Source: CAVVYA01 sp963752345
GTDB lineage: Bacteria > Pseudomonadota > Alphaproteobacteria > SMXQ01
Assembly (NCBI GenBank): GCA_963752345.1
Contig: CAVVYA010000002.1
Location: 868,001 to 932,000 of the forward strand
Direction: 5' to 3'
Length of the DNA stretch: 64,000 nt
The notes under the pieces were generated by a model. That model did not search any database, was not told the DNA's origin, and worked only from the letters and a program-made list of their open reading frames with translations. Made by a program: the position numbers and the translations under genes. Below are positions 18,111 to 27,625 of this stretch, one piece after another. How positions within the stretch are numbered: position 1 is the stretch's first letter; each line of letters begins with the position of its first letter.

Positions 18111-21100
18111 ATGGCGTCGTGGTTCATGTCGTCGCGTCTCCTCACAGCAAGCAGCAAAATGTCCAGCATGCAGGCTTTAGAGCCCGATCGGGCGAGCGGG
18201 CCCGCTCGCGCCTATCTGATTCCGACGCTTGGCGCCATCATCGCGCTCGCGGCGATTGTGACGGTTGGCATCAATCTTTGGCTGAGCCGCACGCAGACCA
18301 TCCACGAATCCGAACGCAACCTGCGCAGCATTGGGCACGCCCTGTCGCAGCAGACCGCGCGCACGCTCCAGTCGATCGACCTGGCCCTTTTGGGCATTGT
18401 GGATACGTTTCGGCATAGCGGCATCGAGCCGCATAGCCGCGACCCGCGGATCGGTGAACTTCTGTTCCAGCGCAAGGCCCTGCTGCCCGATCTGCGCACG
18501 ATCCTGCTGATCGATGCCGGCGGGCGTTTGACCCACAACCTGAATAGTCCGACCGTGCCATCCGTCACGTATTCGGACCGTGCTTTTTTCTCGCTTCACA
18601 GGGACAACCCGGACGTCGGGCTCTATATCGGCACGCCGGTCGTCAGCAAACTGACGAATCAGCTTCTCGTTACCGCGACCCGGCGTTTGGAAAAGCCGGA
18701 CGGCAGCTTCGACGGCCTGATCGCGACATCGATCTTGCCCGAGGTCTTGCGCAGCTTCTATGGCCAGATGGATCTCGGACCCGATTCCTTCGTCGCGCTT
18801 TTCCGTGACGACGGCACTCTCCTCGTGCGTCAGCCCGATGCCGCGGGATCCATCGGGACTTCGTTCGACAAACTCGTCGATTTCGACAGCATGCCGGTTC
18901 ACCAGGTGCTCAGCGGACAAAGTCCGATCGACGGCATTCGCCGCATCTTCCTCAAGGAGCCCGTGCCCGCTTCCCGGTTGTTTCTCCTGGTCGGCTATAG
19001 CGAAAAGGCTGCGTTCTCCGAATGGCGACGCACCATGCTTTCCTACTTGGCCATCATGCCGGTTGTGCTGATCACGCTCGGCGGGCTGAGCTTTCTGTTG
19101 TTCCGGCACATCAACCGACGAGAAACCCTCGTCGAAGCACTCCAGGAAAGCCGGGAACTCTTTCGCCATTTCGCCGAATCGGCGTCCGACCGCTTCTGGG
19201 AAACCGACGACCAACATCGATTTACCTGGCATTCGCCCACGGAGGACGGGGTCAGCCTCGTCGGCAGGGTACGCTGGGACCGCACCCAGGTCGATCTCCA
19301 ACGAGATGAGAAGTGGCGCGCCCACAAGGCGGACCTGGACGCGCGCCGGCCTTTCCGCGACTTCCGCTACGCGCGCCGTCAGTCCGACGGCACCATTCGC
19401 CACCGCATGGTCAGCGGCGTGCCATTCTACGATAAGAACGGCCGGTTTAAGGGCTACCGCGGCACGTATAGCGACATCACCGCCCAGGTGCTGGCCGAGG
19501 AACAGGCTACGGTAGACCGCAATCGGTTCCTGCGCGCCATGGAGAATCTAGCCGAAGGCTTCGCCCTCTACGACGCGGACGATCGCCTCGTCATCTGCAA
19601 CAGCCAATTCCGCGAATTGAACAGCCAGGCTGCCGACAAGCTGACCCACGGCGCGAAATTCGAGGACTTCCTCCGCGCGTGCCTCGAAAAAGGCATGATC
19701 GTCGAGGCACGGGGACGCGAGGAGAAATGGCTCGCCGCGCGGATGGCCGAACACCGCGATCCACCGAACGTGTTCGAGGTTCAGCGCGCGGGGCGTTGGT
19801 ATGAAGTTCGTGAACAGAGCGACCGCAATGGCGGCACCCTATTCTTCATCCTCGACATCCACGACCAAAAGACCACCGAACTGCAGAACAAGGCGCTCAA
19901 CGAGCGTGTCCGCCTGCAATTCGAGTGCATGCCTGTCGCTTGCCTTGTCATGTCGCCGGAGTTCACGGTGGTCGATTGGAATCCGGCTGCCGAGAAAATG
20001 TTCGGTTACAGCCGTGAGGAAATGATCGGACGGTCGCCCTACGAGAGGATGATTCCGGAATCGGGGTGCGATTACATGAAGGCGATCGAATGGCGCCTGC
20101 TGGCCGGCGAACCGAATATCAGCGGCGTCGGTGAGAGCATCACGAAGGATGGCAACACGCTTATCTGCGAGTGGTTCAACACGCCGATCCTCGATGTCGA
20201 TAAGCGGTGTATCGGCATCCTCAGCATGGCCGTGGACATCACCGAGAAGCGCAAGTCCGAGGAGAAGCTGCGGCAGGCCCAGCGCATGGAAGCGGTCGGT
20301 CAGTTGACAGGCGGCATCGCCCACGATTTCAACAATCTCCTGCAGGTCATCTTCGGCAATTCCGAGATCCTGGTCCAGGGATTGAAGGATCACCCCGATC
20401 TGGTGCGCTGGGCCGAAATGACCAAGGCGGCGGCGGAACGCGGCGCCAACCTCACCCAACGGTTGCTCGCCTTCTCGCGCCAGCAGGTTCTGGCGCCCAC
20501 GGCGATCGACCTGACGTCGCTCATTGTCGATTTCGTGGAACTTCTCAAGCTTACGCTGCCGGAGAACATCGAAATTTCCGCCGATCTGGACGATGGAATC
20601 GGTTCGCTGATGCTCGATGTCGGCCAGTTGGAAAATGCATTGCTCAATCTGGCGCTCAATGCCAGGGACGCCATGCCGGGCGGCGGTCGGCTGACCGTCG
20701 AGGCCCGCAGCCGCGTCCTGACGCCTAGCGATCGGCAGATCGACGCGCCACCCGGAGACTATGTCACGCTGGCGGTGACCGACACCGGCACAGGCATGGC
20801 CCCGGAAGTGATGAAGCGCGCGTTCGAACCCTTCTTCACCACCAAAGAAGTCAACAAAGGCAGCGGACTCGGATTGTCCATGGTCTATGGCTTCGTCGCC
20901 CAGTCTGGTGGCCAGGTCAAGATCGACAGCCACCAGGGGATCGGCACAATGGTGACCCTATGGTTTCCGCGTGGCGAGATGAAACCACCAGACCGGCAGG
21001 AGACCCCTGAGGCCTCCAGCCCGATGCCGACCGGCCATGAAACGATACTGGTGGTCGAAGACGACGTGATGGTGCGGTCTTATGTAACCGACCAACTCCG

Positions 21101-21404
21101 TAGCCTCGGCTATTGCGTGGCGGAGGCCGACAATGGCAGCGCGGCGTTGACCCGTCTCGAAGCCCTGGGAGCGGTCGATCTGCTATTCACCGACGTCGTC
21201 ATGCCGGGCCACATGAGCGGCCGCGAACTCGCTGACGAAGTCGCGCGACGCTACCCGACGACGAAAATTCTGTTCACCTCCGGCTACACCCAAAAGCTGG
21301 AGTCCGATGGAGCCTCCGTCCCGACCGGCGCCAATCTGCTGACCAAGCCATATTACCGCCAGGATCTCGCCATCCGCATCCGGGAAATTCTCGACGCGTC
21401 CTAA
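18111..21404 (+). CDS. Cache/multi-PAS hybrid sensor histidine kinase
   Basis: 1097 residues. A helix at about 35-55 and a second at about 310-330 flank a periplasmic Cache-type (PDC) sensor with YSDRAFFSLHRDNPD and GTPVVS. Then come three PAS domains, the first with FWETDDQHRFTW, nearly identical to the MASE1 kinase at 8591. These are followed by GGIAHDFNNLL with H738, an ATPase domain (NALLNLALNARD, DTGTGM, GSGLGLSMVYGF) and a receiver with D1028 (TDVVMPG). Cache domains bind small molecules outside the cell. The true start may be the ATG at 18159 or 18168. No partner regulator is adjacent. Confidence 0.88.
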   Translation: MASWFMSSRLLTASSKMSSMQALEPDRASGPARAYLIPTLGAIIALAAIVTVGINLWLSRTQTIHESERNLRSIGHALSQQTARTLQSIDLALLGIVDTFRHSGIEPHSRDPRIGELLFQRKALLPDLRTILLIDAGGRLTHNLNSPTVPSVTYSDRAFFSLHRDNPDVGLYIGTPVVSKLTNQLLVTATRRLEKPDGSFDGLIATSILPEVLRSFYGQMDLGPDSFVALFRDDGTLLVRQPDAAGSIGTSFDKLVDFDSMPVHQVLSGQSPIDGIRRIFLKEPVPASRLFLLVGYSEKAAFSEWRRTMLSYLAIMPVVLITLGGLSFLLFRHINRRETLVEALQESRELFRHFAESASDRFWETDDQHRFTWHSPTEDGVSLVGRVRWDRTQVDLQRDEKWRAHKADLDARRPFRDFRYARRQSDGTIRHRMVSGVPFYDKNGRFKGYRGTYSDITAQVLAEEQATVDRNRFLRAMENLAEGFALYDADDRLVICNSQFRELNSQAADKLTHGAKFEDFLRACLEKGMIVEARGREEKWLAARMAEHRDPPNVFEVQRAGRWYEVREQSDRNGGTLFFILDIHDQKTTELQNKALNERVRLQFECMPVACLVMSPEFTVVDWNPAAEKMFGYSREEMIGRSPYERMIPESGCDYMKAIEWRLLAGEPNISGVGESITKDGNTLICEWFNTPILDVDKRCIGILSMAVDITEKRKSEEKLRQAQRMEAVGQLTGGIAHDFNNLLQVIFGNSEILVQGLKDHPDLVRWAEMTKAAAERGANLTQRLLAFSRQQVLAPTAIDLTSLIVDFVELLKLTLPENIEISADLDDGIGSLMLDVGQLENALLNLALNARDAMPGGGRLTVEARSRVLTPSDRQIDAPPGDYVTLAVTDTGTGMAPEVMKRAFEPFFTTKEVNKGSGLGLSMVYGFVAQSGGQVKIDSHQGIGTMVTLWFPRGEMKPPDRQETPEASSPMPTGHETILVVEDDVMVRSYVTDQLRSLGYCVAEADNGSAALTRLEALGAVDLLFTDVVMPGHMSGRELADEVARRYPTTKILFTSGYTQKLESDGASVPTGANLLTKPYYRQDLAIRIREILDAS

Positions 21405-21412
21405 CCGACAGG

Positions 21413-21436
21413 ATTTCGCAGCGTCCGCGGCGAAAT
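21413..21436 (+). terminator. Hairpin after the Cache-type kinase
   Basis: ATTTCGC and GCGAAAT form a 7-bp stem just after the kinase stop. The tail is only partly T-rich, so this is a weak terminator candidate. Confidence 0.35.
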
Positions 21437-21524
21437 ATGTTACGATTTCCCCAAGCCGGCTGCCGCGGCATCCTAATCCCGGAACGCCGGGCAAAAAACG
21501 TCGTCGTAAGAAGCGGGGAGATTC

Positions 21525-22208
21525 ATGCTCAAGAAAGTGGCCAGGTGGCTCGACCGGGAGTTCGTCGAGCTATCCTGCGAAGGCAACGGCCATGGCTCGG
21601 CCGCGGACGAAGCCCAGGCCATATTCCGTGTCATGTCCAACGAGTTGCAACATTTCGGTCTGTCGCTCGATCATGTGATCCGCACCCGCTTGTGGGGTCG
21701 TGACCGGGCCAGCCGCGACGCCGGAAGCGACGTGCGCTTCGCAACCTTGTCCGGCGCGGCGCGTGCGGCCAGTTCCAGCTACATCGCGCCGGAGCGCTTC
21801 GACAGCCCCCATGGCCGGGTTGCTCTCGACCTAGTCGCGCTCAAGACAGCCGCGCCGCCCGACAAGGCCATCCGCGAGAACGATCCGCCGCGCATGCCGA
21901 TCCGCTACATGACGGTCGGCGACCTGGTGATCCTGTCCGGCATGACCAATCAGCAGCCGACACTCGATGCTCAGCTCGCCGATATCATGCCGCGCATCGG
22001 CGCCGCTCTCCAGGAGGCGGGCAGCGGCTGGAACAAGGTCGCGCTCATGTCCGGCTATCTGCACCGCAGCCAGTCGCCTGAGGTGCTCAAGGCCGGCATC
22101 GCGAAATGGACAGGCGGCGTGCTTCCCGCCCGCCTCGAGATCGGTTTCGCGGACGGCTATTCAGCGCCCGACAAGCTGATCGAGATCGAAACCACCGCGA
22201 CGCGCTAG
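21525..22208 (+). CDS. Tandem RidA/YjgF-family protein
   Basis: A 227-residue protein holding two RidA-like domains, roughly residues 1-115 and 120-227. The second is clearer: VGDLVILSGMTNQQ, a LQEAGSGWNKV helix and the C-terminal KLIEIETTA strand. Classical RidA is about 130 residues and hydrolyses reactive enamine/imine intermediates using an arginine; that arginine is not evident in the usual RVEVE context here, so the reaction may differ. GGGGAG precedes the ATG. It is upstream of a binding-protein gene and a hydroxyacid dehydrogenase, possibly one catabolic group. Confidence 0.75.
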   Translation: MLKKVARWLDREFVELSCEGNGHGSAADEAQAIFRVMSNELQHFGLSLDHVIRTRLWGRDRASRDAGSDVRFATLSGAARAASSSYIAPERFDSPHGRVALDLVALKTAAPPDKAIRENDPPRMPIRYMTVGDLVILSGMTNQQPTLDAQLADIMPRIGAALQEAGSGWNKVALMSGYLHRSQSPEVLKAGIAKWTGGVLPARLEIGFADGYSAPDKLIEIETTATR

Positions 22209-22390
22209 GGAGCGTCGCGAAGACTGAAGATGCGTTGAATTGCTCAGCCTGTTGTCTTGTAGATCACCGACAGAATCTCGCGTGGATTGAGGGAGCAGCG
22301 TGCGAAACGCAGCATGAATCGGGATGGCTCTTGCCCGCCCGGCGCATATAATTGCCGATGGTTTGTTCGTCGCAATCGAGGGGACCTGGA

Positions 22391-23485
22391 ATGGCAGCGA
22401 GTCTGACGATCTTGAGCGGCGCTTGGCTCCTGGCTCTGGCATCCTGGGGCGCCATGGCCCTCGCAGCGGCGCCGACGTGGGACGAACTGGCCGCGGCGGC
22501 TCGGCAGGAAGGCCGGGTGGTCGTCATCGGCCCACCAGATACCGAGGTCCGCCGCGTGCTGCCCGCGGCCTTCAAGGCACGCTTCGGCGTCGCGCTCGAA
22601 TTCAGCGGCGGCCGGACCAGCGATCAGGCGGCGCGTCTGCGCTCAGAGCGCAGCGCCGGCCTTTATACGGCCGATCTCGCCATCGCCGGCGCCCAATCCC
22701 TGGCGACCATTTTCCATCGCGAAAAAATGCTGGCGCCGCTGAGGCCCGCGCTGGTCATGCCCGAGGTGGTGGACGGGACGAAATGGAAGAAGGGCAAACT
22801 TTGGTTCATCGATCCGGAGGAGCAATATGCGCTCCGGCTCACGTCTCACGTGCAGCCGTCCTTCTACATCAACACCGGAGCGATCCCCATCGACGAGTTC
22901 CGCTCGGGCCGCGAACTGTTCGACCCGAAGTGGCGCGGCAAGATATCCGCCGAGGATCCCACGGTGCCTGGCAGCGGCGTCTTCACCGCCACACGGTTCT
23001 ATCTCGCCTTTGGCGAAGAGGGACTCAAGCGGCTTTACATCGACCAGAAGCCGGTGATCAGCCGCGACCCGCGGCAATTGACCGATTGGCTGCTGCGCGG
23101 CGCCTATCCGATTGCCATCGGCGCCGACGAGGACAAGCTGGATCAGATGCGCGCCGAGGGGATCCCTGTGGCATCGGTCTACGGCTTGTCGGACCTGCCG
23201 GCGACGGTCTCCGCGGGCTTCGGCATGCTCGCCCTGTTCGATCAGGCGCCGCATCCGGCAGCGGCCAAGCTGTTCGCAAACTGGCTCGCCTCCAAGGAAG
23301 GGCTGGAGCTTTGGACCCGCGCACGTCAGGTCTCGCCGGAGCGCAATGACATCGATGAGCGCGCGTACCTGCTCGAACCCGGCATCCCACAGCCCGGCGT
23401 GTCGTATCTCGATAGCCATGCGTGGGACTTCATGGAGACGCAGGAAAAAGTCCGCCTTCATATGAAGGCTCTCTTGGGACGTTGA
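22391..23485 (+). CDS. ABC-type extracellular solute-binding protein
   Basis: About 364 residues with a signal peptide ending near AMALAAAP, then the type 2 periplasmic-binding fold of the iron/thiamine/putrescine-like class: AARQEGRVVV near the N-terminus, FYINTGAIP and WRGKISAEDP in the middle, and FANWLASKEGLELW near the C-terminus. ATG 22391 is chosen over ATG 22352 because GAGGGG ends seven bases before it and the signal peptide then starts properly. No permease or ATPase is nearby, so it is an orphan receptor. The hydroxyacid dehydrogenase gene begins 66 bases downstream. Confidence 0.85.
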   Translation: MAASLTILSGAWLLALASWGAMALAAAPTWDELAAAARQEGRVVVIGPPDTEVRRVLPAAFKARFGVALEFSGGRTSDQAARLRSERSAGLYTADLAIAGAQSLATIFHREKMLAPLRPALVMPEVVDGTKWKKGKLWFIDPEEQYALRLTSHVQPSFYINTGAIPIDEFRSGRELFDPKWRGKISAEDPTVPGSGVFTATRFYLAFGEEGLKRLYIDQKPVISRDPRQLTDWLLRGAYPIAIGADEDKLDQMRAEGIPVASVYGLSDLPATVSAGFGMLALFDQAPHPAAAKLFANWLASKEGLELWTRARQVSPERNDIDERAYLLEPGIPQPGVSYLDSHAWDFMETQEKVRLHMKALLGR

Positions 23486-23551
23486 ATTCGTCCATCCAAT
23501 AAAACCACAGTCTCGACAATCGAGACGACCGTCAGGCGTTAGAGGGGATGC

Positions 23552-24621
23552 ATGTCCGATAAGAAAAAGATTTTCATTTTCGCGCCGGCCGACGACACCG
23601 GCGAATGCCACCGCCAGCTCGAAGCCGCCGGCTGCGAGCTGGTTCTCGGCGGCGCCTCCTGGCACACGCCCAAGGGCAACAACGAAGCGCAAATGTGCGA
23701 CCTGGCCAGGGACACGGTGGCCATGATGGGCACCTCGATCCGCTCCAGCCCGATCACGCGCAAGATCATGGAAAGCGCCGGCCCCAACCTGCGCATCGTC
23801 GCCAAATACACGGTCGGCGTCGACGACGTGGACGTCGATGCCGCGACCGACATGGGCATCATGGTAACCCACGCGCCGACCGAGTCGAATTTCGGCGGCG
23901 TTGCCGAAGGAACCATGACGATGATTCTTGCGCTGCTCAAGAAGGTGCGCGAGCGCGACGAATATATGAAAGCGGGCGGCTGGCGCAGCGAGGAGCTGCA
24001 GGGCACCTATCTCGGCGCCCGCCAGACCGACGGCTATCCCGGCATCACGGTCGGCATCATCGGGCTCGGGCGCATCGGCAGCCGTGTCGCCGACCTGCTG
24101 GCGCCGTGGCGGGTTCGCGTCATCGCCTACGACCCCTACGTCAAGCCGCACCAGTTCATCCTGCACAATTGCACGCCGGTCGATCTGCCGACGCTGCTGC
24201 GCGAGGCCGACGTCGTCTCCGTGCATGTCACGCTGACCAAGGAGACGCGGCGTTTCATCGGCGCCAAGGAGTTCGCCCAAATGAAACCCTCGGCCGTGTT
24301 CATCAACACGTCGCGCGGTCAGGCGGTGGACGAGGCCGCGTTGGCGCAAGCCTTGAAGGAAGAAAAAATCACGGCAGCGGCGCTCGACGTGTTCGAGGAC
24401 GAGCCGTTGCCCAAGGAGTCTCCCTGCTCGGCCTCGGCCACAAGATCCTGCTGTCGCCGCACATGGTGACATCCAACCTGCGCAGCGGCCTGCATCCCGG
24501 CATGATGTGGGCGATGCGTTCGGTGCTCAAGGTGCTCAAGGGCGAAGTGCCGGACAACGTCTTCAACACCGAGGTCATCCCAGCATGGCAGAAGCGCTTC
24601 GGCGGCAAGTCGGTGTCTTGA
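23552..24621 (+). CDS. D-isomer-specific 2-hydroxyacid dehydrogenase (frameshifted near 24422)
   Basis: NAD-dependent dehydrogenase of the phosphoglycerate dehydrogenase-like family. The dinucleotide loop is GIIGLGRIGSR. The catalytic arginine lies in NTSRGQAVDE, the glutamate in DVFEDEPLP and the histidine in LLSPHMVTSN. The histidine part is in another frame: the CCC at 24422-24424 lacks one C, and adding it restores SPLLGLGHKILLSPH and a stop at 24621, for about 357 residues. The oxidised hydroxyacid is unknown. It probably handles what the upstream binding protein imports (inference from proximity). Confidence 0.82.
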
Positions 24622-24630
24622 AGCGCCGCA

Positions 24631-24663
24631 CAAACAAAAAACGGCGGCTCCATGAGCCGCCGT
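24631..24663 (-). terminator. Intrinsic terminator of the cold shock gene
   Basis: On the minus strand a perfect 10-bp stem (ACGGCGGCTC with GAGCCGCCGT, three-base loop) is followed by TTTTTTG. It lies 35 bases after the cold shock stop and is also just after the dehydrogenase stop, so it may stop both transcripts. Confidence 0.85.
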
Positions 24664-24697
24664 TCGTCGACCGATCGCCCGGTCGAAAACAGGTCTG

Positions 24698-24901
24698 TCA
24701 GACGAGCCGCAAATTCACCGCCGCCGTCTTGCCGCGCTCGGTGGCGAGATCGTAGCTGACCTTCTGGCCTTCATTGAGAGCCTGGATGCCGGCGCGCTGA
24801 ACGGCCGTAATATGCACGAACACGTCCTTTGAGCCTTCGTCCGGGGTGATGAACCCGAAACCCTTCGTCGGGTTGAACCACTTCACGGTTCCTGTCGCCA
24901 T
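24698..24901 (-). CDS. Cold shock protein (CspA family)
   Basis: 67 residues, the canonical length. It has the single-stranded nucleic-acid-binding motifs RNP1 (KGFGFI) and RNP2 (VFVHI) and starts MATGTVKWFNPTKG. It binds RNA or ssDNA as a chaperone in the cytoplasm. AGGAGA precedes the ATG. A longer upstream in-frame ATG (24958) is not used by the family. A perfect palindrome lies about 120 bases upstream and a strong terminator follows, so the gene is monocistronic. Confidence 0.95.
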   Translation of the reverse strand: MATGTVKWFNPTKGFGFITPDEGSKDVFVHITAVQRAGIQALNEGQKVSYDLATERGKTAAVNLRLV

Positions 24902-25021
24902 AGTCTTCTCCTGGTAGGCATTTCCAACTACCGCGCGTCCGTCACGCGGGCCGATCAATTAGAGCTAGTCGTGGATGCCTATAGTCGCAGCGGGAAGCAG
25001 GCGAGTCAGCAAGCCAGCCGA

Positions 25022-25036
25022 AGTCAATAATTGACT
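25022..25036. promoter_or_regulatory. Perfect palindrome upstream of the cold shock gene
   Basis: AGTCAAT-A-ATTGACT, a 7-1-7 inverted repeat in an AT-rich patch between the esterase stop and the cold shock start. It looks like a dimeric regulator site; part of it also reads as a -35-like TTGACT on the minus strand. Confidence 0.4.
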
Positions 25037-25115
25037 CGATTATCTTGGCATAAATCATAAAACGGGGCGAGTGCAATTCTGCCCCCGGAAACTTCATCAA
25101 AGCGCCTGATTTGGC

Positions 25116-26015
25116 TCACAAATTCATCTGCGCGAAGATCGCCTTCAAGAGCGAACCTTGGGGTTTATTGAACTCGTAGTTGACGGCGAAGTGCTTGAGT
25201 CCCTTGAGCGCCAATTCGGTGCACGGATAGCCGCGCCCGCGCCAGGCGGCGGCGAATTCGCGTGACTGACGCTGGAATTCGGCCAGCTCCCCCGTACCAT
25301 AACCGACAATCAGCGGCATCGCCCGGCCAGGAATATGGCGGATCGGGCTCAGCCGTGTCACCGCCGCGTCGTCGAGCGCCACGTAGCTGTTGCGCCACGA
25401 CAGTTTGACCGGCGCCAGATCGAACATGCCGCTGATCGGCGCGCCGCCTTTCACCACGTCCGCCGGGAGACCGAATGTCGCGGACCAGTCCGTCACCACC
25501 ACCATGCCGCAAACATGGCCGCCCGAGGAATGGCCCGAGACGAAGATGCGGTCGGGATCGCCACCGAAGTCGCGAGCGTGGCGGTAGGCCCAGGCGACCG
25601 CGGCGCGCGCTTGGCGCACCTGCTCGTCGAGCGTGACCTTGGGCACGCGCTCGTAGTTGACCGCGATGAAGGTTGCGCCGCGCGCGACGAAGGCTTCGGC
25701 GGGAAAGCTGACGTCGGCTTTGCGGCCGCCCTTCCAGGCGCCGCCGTGAAAGAAGATCTGGATCGGCGCATTGGCCGCGCTCGCCTTGAAGATATCGAGC
25801 TTCTCCGCCTCGCTCGGGCCATACGGCACGTCGATCATGGATTGCGCCGCCAGCTTGGCGCGGACACGCGCACTTTCCAGTTCCTTGAACCGGCGGTGAT
25901 GCTCGTGCTCCTCCTTGGTCACCAAGGTCATCTGGTCGTACTGCGCATCGAGCTCGGCTTGGGTGTAGTTGCCCCACACCTTCGGCTCCGCGCTCACGAC
26001 TGCCTGGTCCGTCAT
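25116..26015 (-). CDS. Alpha/beta hydrolase (esterase/arylformamidase-like)
   Basis: 299 residues. It has the oxyanion-hole motif HGGAWKGG and the nucleophile elbow GHSSGG, typical of hormone-sensitive-lipase/kynurenine-formamidase-like hydrolases, with a final histidine in KHFAVNYEF. The N-terminal 70 residues (QYDQMTLVTKEEHEHH) resemble the lid region of arylformamidase-like enzymes. It is cytoplasmic, with no signal peptide. ATG 26015 is preferred because GGGAGG precedes it and the family starts there. Substrate not determinable; no tryptophan-degradation genes are adjacent. Confidence 0.85.
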   Translation of the reverse strand: MTDQAVVSAEPKVWGNYTQAELDAQYDQMTLVTKEEHEHHRRFKELESARVRAKLAAQSMIDVPYGPSEAEKLDIFKASAANAPIQIFFHGGAWKGGRKADVSFPAEAFVARGATFIAVNYERVPKVTLDEQVRQARAAVAWAYRHARDFGGDPDRIFVSGHSSGGHVCGMVVVTDWSATFGLPADVVKGGAPISGMFDLAPVKLSWRNSYVALDDAAVTRLSPIRHIPGRAMPLIVGYGTGELAEFQRQSREFAAAWRGRGYPCTELALKGLKHFAVNYEFNKPQGSLLKAIFAQMNL

Positions 26016-26154
26016 CGACGCCTCCCGCCCGTTACGGCGCCACAGTGCCATATCCCGGCGGCAAGGTCATGCCCGGTTGTATCCTGTGGGCCCGCCCAGC
26101 CGGCAACGGCGCGCGGCTCTGGACAGCCGCCGCGGTCTCCGCTTTGATGACGCC

Positions 26155-26682
26155 ATGCGCAATCTTCGTCTGGTCATGTCGTCCCTCGCCGCGCTGTTTG
26201 CCGGCGCCTGCGACAATGTGGTGATCTACTATTCCCACCAAGCCCAGCCCTACTCGATCCCCTTCGTCGGCGGCAACATCAAGGATGGCCTGCTGCCGGT
26301 GCGGATTCACGGCGACCCCTTCCCGGGGCGCGCCGATGCGGAGGAGATCGCCGGCGCGCTGGCCGTGCCCGGCTGGATGGCGCCCGCCCGGCTCACGACC
26401 AAGCCGACCGGCATCAGCCGCGATTTCGCGGTCGTGCTGGTGTTCAATCCGGCGTTCAAGGATTCCGGCATGGATATCGTCTGCGCGGCGGGCGCCTCTC
26501 CGCCGACCCAGGCGGGCGACGGCAAGACCCTGCGGGTCGCCGCCAACCTGTGCTACGAGGGCAAGAGCATCTCATGGCTCTATGCCGCCGGGCCGCAGCC
26601 GACCGGCATCGACGATCCGAAATTCGACCGGCTGATGAGCCAGGTGCTGGCGAGCCTGCTGCCCAAGGCCCGCCCAAACTGA
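26155..26682 (+). CDS. Hypothetical secreted protein
   Basis: 175 residues beginning with a hydrophobic leader (LVMSSLAALFAGAC) whose cysteine could be lipidated, though AGAC lacks the usual Leu at -3. The mature part is soluble, with two further cysteines (IVCAAG, ANLCYEG) that could form a disulphide. No family recognised. It lies alone between the esterase (divergent) and the dioxygenase (convergent, 13 bases apart). Confidence 0.65.
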   Translation: MRNLRLVMSSLAALFAGACDNVVIYYSHQAQPYSIPFVGGNIKDGLLPVRIHGDPFPGRADAEEIAGALAVPGWMAPARLTTKPTGISRDFAVVLVFNPAFKDSGMDIVCAAGASPPTQAGDGKTLRVAANLCYEGKSISWLYAAGPQPTGIDDPKFDRLMSQVLASLLPKARPN

Positions 26683-26695
26683 CCCCCGCGAACGT

Positions 26696-27625
26696 CTAGG
26701 CTTGCGCCGGCCAGTAGACCCAGCCGAGGCCGGTCTTCGCGTGATGGGATGGGAAATAGTCGATCTTCTTGGCCGGCCGGTCCATTGCCGCGGCGACCGA
26801 GATCCAGGCGCGCACCTCGCCGGTGCCGCCGCGCAGCGTGTCGGAGTCGAAGGCGAAGAGATGCTTCAGCTCCTCGTGCTCGTTGCGCTCGAGCTTTTCC
26901 AGAATCCAATGGTCGAGCGGTTCGTCGATCCAGCCGGCGCGCGGGCCCATCGGGTCGTGCGATAGGCCGCCCGAGGCGTAAATGGCGACGCGCTCGGGCA
27001 CGTCCTTCAAAATGTCGGCGATGGCGCGGCCGAACTGCCAGCAACGCCGCCCGTTCGGCTGTGGCGGATAATATTCGTTGATGAACAGCGGTACCACGGG
27101 GATGTCGTTGTTGGGCACCAGCTTGGGGTGCGGATAGATCAGCATGTGGGACACGCCGCGCTCGGCATTGCCGAGCGGCTGCATCTTGCCGCAATTCGCC
27201 GGATCGAAGTCGCGCTTCATGAGTCCCTTGAGGATATGCTTGGCGAGATCCGAATGGACCGGGACATGCATGCGGGATTTTTCCGGCGGCTCCTTGAGGT
27301 AGCGCGGCACGGTGGAGCCCCAGACCTCCTTGCCGGTGAAGACGGCGAAGGCCGGATTGTTGCTGATGTTGAACATGTCACCCTGGTCATCGCCGACATA
27401 GATCAGGGCGTCCGGCTTATAGGCCGCAATCTGGTCGCGCAGGAAGGCGAAGTTCTTTTCCAGGCGCGCGATCTGCTGTTCAATGACCTGCGGCGTCTCG
27501 AGCTTCGCCGTGTGGGGCTGGGATTCCTTCGTATAATCTGGAATTCCGGCATAGACGGTCGGCCAGTATTCGGCGGGACAGAACATGGCGGTAGCGTGGG
27601 AGGACGCGAGACCGAGTCCGAGCAT
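26696..27625 (-). CDS. Class III extradiol ring-cleavage dioxygenase, LigB-like
   Basis: A 309-residue protein of the LigB superfamily: SSHA at residues 8-11 supplies a metal-binding histidine near the start, YVGDDQGDMF gives the acidic ligand region, and ASGGLSHDP holds the catalytic histidine. These non-haem Fe(II) enzymes open catechol-type rings (protocatechuate, gallate and relatives) using O2. The small LigA partner subunit is not present here, so this may be a single-subunit form or may act on a non-aromatic substrate. Convergent with the hypothetical gene at 26155. Confidence 0.8.
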   Translation of the reverse strand: MLGLGLASSHATAMFCPAEYWPTVYAGIPDYTKESQPHTAKLETPQVIEQQIARLEKNFAFLRDQIAAYKPDALIYVGDDQGDMFNISNNPAFAVFTGKEVWGSTVPRYLKEPPEKSRMHVPVHSDLAKHILKGLMKRDFDPANCGKMQPLGNAERGVSHMLIYPHPKLVPNNDIPVVPLFINEYYPPQPNGRRCWQFGRAIADILKDVPERVAIYASGGLSHDPMGPRAGWIDEPLDHWILEKLERNEHEELKHLFAFDSDTLRGGTGEVRAWISVAAAMDRPAKKIDYFPSHHAKTGLGWVYWPAQA

